27,097 nt of DNA from an uncultured Lachnospiraceae bacterium (GTDB lineage: Bacteria; Bacillota; Clostridia; Lachnospirales; Lachnospiraceae), in the NCBI GenBank assembly GCA_910588285.1, contig CAJUQB010000064.1, forward strand, positions 1-27,097. The letters are read 5' to 3'. Under the pieces are notes generated by a model, which saw only the letters and a program-made list of their open reading frames with translations, had not been told where the DNA came from and searched no databases. This document shows positions 21,924-27,097 of this stretch, in pieces (the first letter of the stretch is position 1; every line of letters begins with the position of its first letter). Position numbers and translations under genes: made by a program.

Positions 21924-23231
21924 ATGTGGGAGCAGGGCGCAAAAATATATAAAATTGCAGAGGAGTTGTTTCCAATCTGCCGCAGCATTACCGGCAATGG
22001 AGTAAGGGAAACCCTTCAGATCCTAAAAAAATATGTGCCGCAGCTGCAGGTAGAGGAAATTCCAAGTGGTACGAAGGTTTTTGATTGGGAGGTTCCCAGG
22101 GAATGGGATATTTCAGAGGGGTATATTGAAAACAGCTGCAAAGAGCGGATCGTAGATTTTCAGGATAATAACCTTCATATAATGGGGTATTCGCTGCCAG
22201 TGGATCAGTATGTATCGCTGGAGGAATTGAAACAATACATTTATACGGAAAAGGAGCAGCCGGAGGTGATTCCTTATGTGACATCCTATTACAGGGAACG
22301 GTTTGGCTTTTGTATGAGTGAGAATCAGAAGAAAAGCCTTCCGGAGGACACCTACCATATGGTAATAAAAAGCCAGCTGAAGCAGGGAAGCCTGACTTAT
22401 GGAGAAATTGTGATTCCCGGAGCGTGTCAGGAGGAGGTATTTATTTCTACTTACATATGCCATCCCTCTATGGCAAATAACGAATGTTCCGGCCCGGCCC
22501 TTGCAATCTGCCTTGCGGACTGGCTGATGCATCGGAAGGAGCGGTATTTTACCTACCGAATCGTTTTCGTGCCGGAGACCATTGGTTCCATCTGCTATCT
22601 CTGCAGACACAAGGATGAATTAAAGAAACGTGTCAGGGCAGGATTTAACCTGTCCTGTGTGGGAGATAACAGAAATTACTCTATGATTGAATCACGTTAT
22701 GGGAACACCCTGTCAGATCGTGTGCTGAAAAAGGTGCTGCAGGAGCATTGCGGGAATTTTTCCACCTATTCCTTCCTGGAACGGGGTTCTGACGAACGGC
22801 AGTACAACGCGCCGGGAATTGACCTGCCTGTGGTGGGCTTCTGCCGGTCAAAATACGGGGAATATCCGGAATATCATACCTCGGCAGACAATATGGAGCT
22901 TGTTTCTCCGGAAGGGTTCCAGGGGAGCTTTGCGGTTATGACAAAGGTAGTGGAAGTGTTGGAATATAACAGGCGCTACCGGGTCAATGTATTTTGTGAG
23001 CCACAGCTGGGGAAACGGGGGCTGTATCCTACCGTAAGCCAAAAAGGATCTTATGATATGGTATATGACATGAAGAACCTGATTGCCTATGCGGATGGGA
23101 CAAACGACCTGCTTGCAATTAGTGACAGGATAGGATGTCCAATGGGAAGGCTGATTGAAATCGTAAAAAAATTAACAGAGCATGGCCTCCTGAATATAGA
23201 AGAAGATGGTGTTGAACATGGACAATCATAA
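21924..23231 (+). CDS. DUF4910/DUF2172 aminopeptidase-like protein in sugar cluster
   Basis: A 435-residue soluble protein of the DUF4910 family, with an M28-like zinc-peptidase fold and an inserted DUF2172 domain. It begins IAEELFPICRSITGNGVRETL, the family hallmark. Putative metal ligands occur in TYICHPSMANNECSGPA (His plus Glu), VFVPETIGS (Glu) and EYHTSADN (His). The last ~60 residues look like a winged helix. Members are often found in surface-polysaccharide and nonulosonic acid clusters without a proven role. Here it precedes an amino-acid-activation module, so it might trim or release an aminoacyl group; that is speculation. Confidence 0.8.
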   Translation: MWEQGAKIYKIAEELFPICRSITGNGVRETLQILKKYVPQLQVEEIPSGTKVFDWEVPREWDISEGYIENSCKERIVDFQDNNLHIMGYSLPVDQYVSLEELKQYIYTEKEQPEVIPYVTSYYRERFGFCMSENQKKSLPEDTYHMVIKSQLKQGSLTYGEIVIPGACQEEVFISTYICHPSMANNECSGPALAICLADWLMHRKERYFTYRIVFVPETIGSICYLCRHKDELKKRVRAGFNLSCVGDNRNYSMIESRYGNTLSDRVLKKVLQEHCGNFSTYSFLERGSDERQYNAPGIDLPVVGFCRSKYGEYPEYHTSADNMELVSPEGFQGSFAVMTKVVEVLEYNRRYRVNVFCEPQLGKRGLYPTVSQKGSYDMVYDMKNLIAYADGTNDLLAISDRIGCPMGRLIEIVKKLTEHGLLNIEEDGVEHGQS

Positions 23232-24768
23232 AACAGTTTATAATGTGCTTGCGTTTATAGAGGATGCGGCAGAACAATATGCAGATAAGGCAGCCTTTCA
23301 AGCAGAGAATGGGCAAATTACATATGGCCAGCTGCTGGAACAGGTAAACAGGATGGGATATCGGCTTTCTGTCCGGCTCTCTGCTGTCCGAAAGCCGATT
23401 GTGGTACTGATGGAAAAATGTGTGGAATGCCTGGTGGCATTTTTTGCAGTTGCAGCCAGCGGAAATTTTTATGTGTGCATAGATTCCAAAATGGCACCGG
23501 AGCGGATTGGGAAAATATTGGAGAACCTGTGTCCGGCAGGAATTGTAAAAAGGCAGGCGGAGCCATCCGCTGTAGAGGAGGGATATCAGGACATTCCTGT
23601 ATTTTTTTATGAAGAGCTTGTGTCGGGCCAGACGGATCTTGGGGAAATGAAGGCCGCGCTGCAAAAGATTCGGGAGCAGATGATTGATACAGATCCCCTG
23701 TATGTATTATATACATCAGGTTCTACCGGTATTCCCAAAGGAAGTGTAATCAGCCATCGGTCGGTGATCGCCTATGCAGATTGGGTTACCAGGACATTTC
23801 ATATAAATCACAGATCGATTTTTGGAAGCCAGACGCCTTTTTATTTCAGTATGTCAGTATTGGATATTTATGCAACAGTACGAAATGCAGCAACCTTGCA
23901 GATTATTCCCAAGAAATTGTTTTCCTTTCCAATCAAGCTGTTGGAATACCTGAACGAGAAAAGGGTGAATACCATTTATTGGGTTCCATCTGCGCTGTCT
24001 ATTGTCGCGGACTGGAGAGCATTGGACTATGTAGAGGTTCCAGAATTACATACCATCTTATTTGCAGGGGAAGTGATGCCCACAAGGCAGCTGAATATCT
24101 GGCGCAGCCATATTCCCAATGCGTTATATGCAAACCTTTTCGGGCCTACGGAAATCACAGATATCGGTTTGTATCATATTTTGGACCGGGAGTATAAAAA
24201 TGAGGAACCAATACCCATCGGGAAGAGCTGCCGGAATATGGATGCTTTTGCCATCAACGAACATGGAAAATTAGCCGAAATAGGAGAAACAGGGGAGCTT
24301 TATTTTCGGGGGTCTTTTGTGGGGTACGGATATTATAACAATATGGAGAAAACAAGGGAAGCATTCGTGCAAAATCCTTTGAATCCATTTTATCCTGAGA
24401 TTGTGTATCGCACAGGGGATCTGGTCCGACAAAACAAGAACGGGGAGTTTCTGTATCTGGGGCGGAGGGATTTTCAGATCAAGCATATGGGATATCGCAT
24501 TGAGCTTGGGGAGATTGAAGCTGCTGTAAATGCATTTGAAAAGATCGAACGGGCGGCGTGTATTTTTCATTCCGAAAAAGACCATATTGTATTATTTTAC
24601 CAGGGGAAGGCACAGGAGAAGGAGATACTGGGATTTTTGAAAGAATTTCTTCCCTCCTATATGCTGCCCAATGAAATGATCCGGCTTCGCTCCATGCCGC
24701 TCAATGCCAATGGGAAAACAGACCGGAACTTGTTAAAAGAAAACTATTTGGAGGAAAAAGCAAAATGA
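23218..24768 (+). CDS. Amino acid/carboxylate adenylation enzyme (stand-alone NRPS-type A domain)
   Basis: ANL-superfamily enzyme that should activate a carboxylic acid, most likely an amino acid, with ATP and load it onto a carrier protein. The 516-residue protein has the core motifs in order: LYTSGSTGIPKG (164-175), GPTE (309-312), YRTGDL (397-402), FQIKHMGYRIELGEIE and the C-terminal catalytic Lys500 in NANGKTDR. No condensation or carrier domain is fused. Substrate specificity cannot be read by eye. The start could be ATG 23206 or 23218; both lie inside the end of the preceding gene and have weak ribosome binding sites. It overlaps the carrier protein gene as ATGA. Confidence 0.9.
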   Translation: MDNHKTVYNVLAFIEDAAEQYADKAAFQAENGQITYGQLLEQVNRMGYRLSVRLSAVRKPIVVLMEKCVECLVAFFAVAASGNFYVCIDSKMAPERIGKILENLCPAGIVKRQAEPSAVEEGYQDIPVFFYEELVSGQTDLGEMKAALQKIREQMIDTDPLYVLYTSGSTGIPKGSVISHRSVIAYADWVTRTFHINHRSIFGSQTPFYFSMSVLDIYATVRNAATLQIIPKKLFSFPIKLLEYLNEKRVNTIYWVPSALSIVADWRALDYVEVPELHTILFAGEVMPTRQLNIWRSHIPNALYANLFGPTEITDIGLYHILDREYKNEEPIPIGKSCRNMDAFAINEHGKLAEIGETGELYFRGSFVGYGYYNNMEKTREAFVQNPLNPFYPEIVYRTGDLVRQNKNGEFLYLGRRDFQIKHMGYRIELGEIEAAVNAFEKIERAACIFHSEKDHIVLFYQGKAQEKEILGFLKEFLPSYMLPNEMIRLRSMPLNANGKTDRNLLKENYLEEKAK

Positions 24769-25013
24769 GACAGGTACAAATAGAGGATATTATCCGAATA
24801 CTCAAAGAGATACAGCCTCTGGGGGAATATGCAGAGGATACCCTGCTGTTTGAGGAAGGATATATCGATTCTCTGACAATTTTTGATAAGCTTTTGCCAA
24901 GATTGGAGGAAGCCTATGAGCTGGAAATGGAACCGACAGATCTGCTCCCAGAGCATTTTGAAAGTCCGGGGGCAATTCGGACATTTATTACGAAGAAGAG
25001 GCTGACAGCATGA
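24765..25013 (+). CDS. Acyl/peptidyl carrier protein
   Basis: An 82-residue acidic helical protein with the phosphopantetheine attachment site at Ser36 in EEGYIDSLTIF; the Asp-Ser pair is typical of carrier proteins. GGAGG at 24751-24755 precedes the ATG. It overlaps both neighbours as ATGA, so the adenylation enzyme, carrier and acyltransferase are made in a coupled way and probably act as one pathway: activation, tethering, transfer. A dedicated phosphopantetheinyl transferase is not visible here. Confidence 0.88.
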   Translation: MRQVQIEDIIRILKEIQPLGEYAEDTLLFEEGYIDSLTIFDKLLPRLEEAYELEMEPTDLLPEHFESPGAIRTFITKKRLTA

Positions 25014-25813
25014 TGGAACCCTATATTTCTTATAAAGAAATTCCGAATACAATCGGACTAAAACCGGGAGAACGGGTATATCTTTCATCAGACCTTATGG
25101 CCCTTGCATTCACGGCAAAAAAGAATGGGGAGAGCTTTTGTATAGATGAATTTGTGGATGCATTTCAGAAGCAGATTACGTCAGATGGAACCTTGATCAT
25201 ACCTACCTTTCATTTTGATTTCAGCAATAAAGGAAAATATGATTATTGCGGGACGCCTTCATGCACCGGGGCGCTGGGAAATGCAGCTCTGAAGAGAGCA
25301 GATTTCCGAAGGACAAAACATCCGATGCATTCCTTTGCAGTCTGGGGAAAAGACCAGGAACTGCTTTGTGCCATGCAGAACCAAAATTCCTTTGGAATGG
25401 ATTCCCCCTTTGGCTATATGCAGGAGAAGAATGTAACTCAGGTTATGCTTGGAACTGATTACCAGCGCAGTATGACGTTTGTCCACTATGTAGAGCATAT
25501 GGCAGAGGTGCCATATCGGTTTTATAAGGAATTTACCGGGGAATACGTGGATGCAGACGGCATCGCCGCAATACGAACCTATCAGTATCCCGCCAGGCGT
25601 CTTGAGCTGGGAAGTGTGGAAAGGTTTAACCGTATTGGGAAACAGCTGGAAGAACAGGGAATTGCTCAAAGGTATGTAATAAACAAGATTTCGGTAACAA
25701 AGGTATCCTTGAGGGAGAGCTATCCTGTGATATATGAGGATGCAAAATACAATATGTGCAGAAATCTTTATGATTTTGAGATAGACCGGGAACAGATCTG
25801 GGAACAGGATTGA
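25010..25813 (+). CDS. AAC(3)-like N-acyltransferase, probably acting on a sugar amine
   Basis: A 267-residue protein of the antibiotic N-acetyltransferase (AAC(3)) fold. It shows DGTLIIPTFHFDF in the N-terminal half, the family-typical FRRTKHPMHSFAVWG and SPFGYMQEKN, then LGTDYQRSMTFVHYVEHM. In resistance enzymes this fold acetylates the 3-amino group of aminoglycosides. Here it is translationally coupled to a carrier protein and surrounded by nonulosonic acid genes, so it more likely moves an acyl or aminoacyl group from the carrier thioester to an amino sugar. It should not be read as an antibiotic resistance gene without testing. The start could be ATG 25010 or 25013. Confidence 0.8.
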   Translation: MMEPYISYKEIPNTIGLKPGERVYLSSDLMALAFTAKKNGESFCIDEFVDAFQKQITSDGTLIIPTFHFDFSNKGKYDYCGTPSCTGALGNAALKRADFRRTKHPMHSFAVWGKDQELLCAMQNQNSFGMDSPFGYMQEKNVTQVMLGTDYQRSMTFVHYVEHMAEVPYRFYKEFTGEYVDADGIAAIRTYQYPARRLELGSVERFNRIGKQLEEQGIAQRYVINKISVTKVSLRESYPVIYEDAKYNMCRNLYDFEIDREQIWEQD

Positions 25814-25831
25814 AAGATATGGAGGAACAAT

Positions 25832-26560
25832 ATGGAGCAGGGAACACAGAGCAATTCCAAGGCGTGGGCAAAGGTTTATGAGACAACAGATTTTGGAAAT
25901 CGATATCCGACAGACGGCCTGGTCAGCCTGTATTATCATTTTATAAAAGAGAGACAGAATGGATTGGCATTTCCGGTGAAGGTGCTGGATTTTGCCTGCA
26001 GCCATGGGGCAAATGCCAGGTTTTTTCGGGATATGGGATTTGAAGTGTATGGGATTGATATCTCAGAAGAAGCGATCGAGTATTGTGTGAAAGAACAGGG
26101 ATTTGACTATGAGAAATTCATTGCATGTGATGTTTTGGCAGAGGATGTATCATTGGAAGAGCTGTTTGGAAAATTTGACTTAATTATTGCCTCAGAGTGC
26201 CTTTACTATTTTTCGAATCAAGATCTGCAAAGGCTCTTAGGAAAGTTTTATGCCTGTATGAATGAAGGGGCAATTTTTTACGCAAATATGCATACCTGGA
26301 ATCATCAGCTGTATCGGAATTACCAGAATACGAGGCCAAACGAGGAAGGCCTGATTGAGGTGCGGGCTTCCGGAACGGCAGCTCTTCCTTTGTGGGTAAA
26401 AATTGTTGCGGATAAGGAAGAGATGAGAAAGCTTTTTGGGTGCTTTCAAGAGATTGCAACTGTATGTTCTGTACTGGAGCTGGAGTCGGAAAATGAGACA
26501 TTGCATTTTATTGGGAGGAAGCAGCAGCTTGTGGCGGGCAGAAGGGAAGAAGGGTGGTAG
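25832..26560 (+). CDS. Class I SAM-dependent methyltransferase
   Basis: A 242-residue methyltransferase with motif I VLDFACSHGANARFF, the acidic post-I strand VYGIDISEEAIEY, FIACDVLAED and the motif IV-like FDLIIASECLYYF. TGGAGGAA lies upstream of the ATG. It has no close similarity by eye to the other methylase in the cluster. The second methyltransferase beside the acylation module suggests that the transferred group, for example an amino acid nitrogen, is methylated. This is inferred from position only. Confidence 0.85.
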   Translation: MEQGTQSNSKAWAKVYETTDFGNRYPTDGLVSLYYHFIKERQNGLAFPVKVLDFACSHGANARFFRDMGFEVYGIDISEEAIEYCVKEQGFDYEKFIACDVLAEDVSLEELFGKFDLIIASECLYYFSNQDLQRLLGKFYACMNEGAIFYANMHTWNHQLYRNYQNTRPNEEGLIEVRASGTAALPLWVKIVADKEEMRKLFGCFQEIATVCSVLELESENETLHFIGRKQQLVAGRREEGW

Positions 26561-26562
26561 AA

Positions 26563-27097
26563 ATGGAAAATGGAATCAGGGGAAGTATCGCAATTATTAC
26601 GGCCCGTGGGGGCAGCAAGCGCATCCCCAGAAAAAATATCCGGGATTTCTGCGGCAGGCCGATCATTGCCTATTCCATTGAGGCGGCGGTTACCTCCGGT
26701 GTCTTTCAGGAGGTCATGGTATCTACCGAGGATCCGGAGATTACAGAAATCGCTAGGAGGTGCGGGGCGGTTGTCCCCTTTTTGCGGAGCAGGGAGACGG
26801 CCAATGATTACGCCGCAACGGCAGACGTGCTGATGGAGGTGCTTGGGGAGTACCGGCAGAGGGGCAGAACGTTCGCATATGGCTGCTGTATCTACCCCAC
26901 TGCCCCGTTTGTCACTGCAGAAAAACTGAAACAAGCAATGGCGCTTTTGCAGGAGGCAGATACCCAGGCAGTAGTTCCGGTAACTGCATTTTCCTTTCCG
27001 CCCATGCGGGGAATGTATCTTAGGGAGGGCTGGCTTGCCTACCATCACCCGGAGTGTGCTGCCATGCGGTCCCAGGATCTGGAAACCATGTATCATG
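26563..27097 (+). CDS. pseF: Pseudaminic acid cytidylyltransferase PseF (3'-truncated by window end)
   Basis: PseF activates pseudaminic acid with CTP to give the CMP-sugar used by Maf. The first 178 codons are present and no stop occurs before the window ends. The N-terminus IAIITARGGSKRIPRKNIR is the CTP-binding signature of acylneuraminate cytidylyltransferases. FCGRPIIAYSIEAA, VMVSTEDPEI, CCIYPTAPF and VVPVTAFSFPP agree with the PseF branch rather than NeuA. AGGGTGGT at 26551-26558 precedes the ATG. It follows the methyltransferase gene with a 2-nt gap. Confidence 0.92.
   Translation, partial: MENGIRGSIAIITARGGSKRIPRKNIRDFCGRPIIAYSIEAAVTSGVFQEVMVSTEDPEITEIARRCGAVVPFLRSRETANDYAATADVLMEVLGEYRQRGRTFAYGCCIYPTAPFVTAEKLKQAMALLQEADTQAVVPVTAFSFPPMRGMYLREGWLAYHHPECAAMRSQDLETMYH

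Overview
This window looks like a chromosomal piece of a flagellated, anaerobic Clostridia bacterium, most likely a Lachnospiraceae member. The grounds are the gene order tig-clpP-clpX-lon-engB, strong AGGAGG-type ribosome binding sites, a YtvI-like AI-2E permease, a gut-clostridial flagellin/CsrA arrangement and a Maf/pseudaminic acid cluster. No database search was possible; all names rest on motifs and recalled family sequences.

Layout. (1) 1-6691: protein quality control and ribosome assembly: trigger factor, ClpP, ClpX, Lon and the GTPase EngB, all on the + strand, with hairpins and a short tandem repeat in the tig-clpP and clpP-clpX spacers. (2) 6695-9364: a zinc-type ABC importer znuA-znuC-znuB, directly abutting engB. 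ZnuC carries an unusual Ser/Gly repeat tail. (3) 9427-11397: a cytoplasmic parvulin and an AI-2E family permease. (4) 11437-14949: a tightly coupled operon of a PhzF-like enzyme, a P-loop protein and a MutS-ATPase-domain protein. The last two resemble the KamB/KamC reactivase of B12-dependent aminomutases. A truncated coiled-coil ORF follows. (5) 15372-16209: a small FimB-like tyrosine recombinase gene enclosed by two palindromic sites. The sites share 28 identical bases in inverted orientation, including an asymmetric TCTC/GAGA core, which is the architecture of a self-contained invertible switch. (6) 16296-17947: a divergent csrA and the flagellin gene. Both leaders carry GGA-bearing hairpins and Shine-Dalgarno sequences of the kind CsrA binds, and a candidate sigma-28 promoter lies between the two genes. 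(7) 18037-27097 (runs off the end): a flagellin glycosylation cluster: a small unknown gene, a Maf-type glycosyltransferase (DUF115), PseB, a pseudaminic-acid-associated methylase, a DUF4910 aminopeptidase-like protein, an amino-acid-type adenylation enzyme, an acyl carrier protein, an AAC(3)-like N-acyltransferase, a second methyltransferase and the start of PseF.

How the parts may work together (inference). The switch lies immediately upstream of csrA, and CsrA is the known translational repressor of flagellin in Gram-positive bacteria. Inversion could therefore phase-vary csrA readthrough, and through it flagellin. Downstream, PseB and PseF make and activate a nonulosonic acid that Maf places on flagellin. 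The adenylation enzyme, carrier protein and AAC(3)-like acyltransferase form a plausible three-step route that attaches an amino acid or other carboxylic acid to an amino group of the sugar, with the methyltransferases decorating it further. This acylation module and the recombinase switch are the two most interesting systems in the window.
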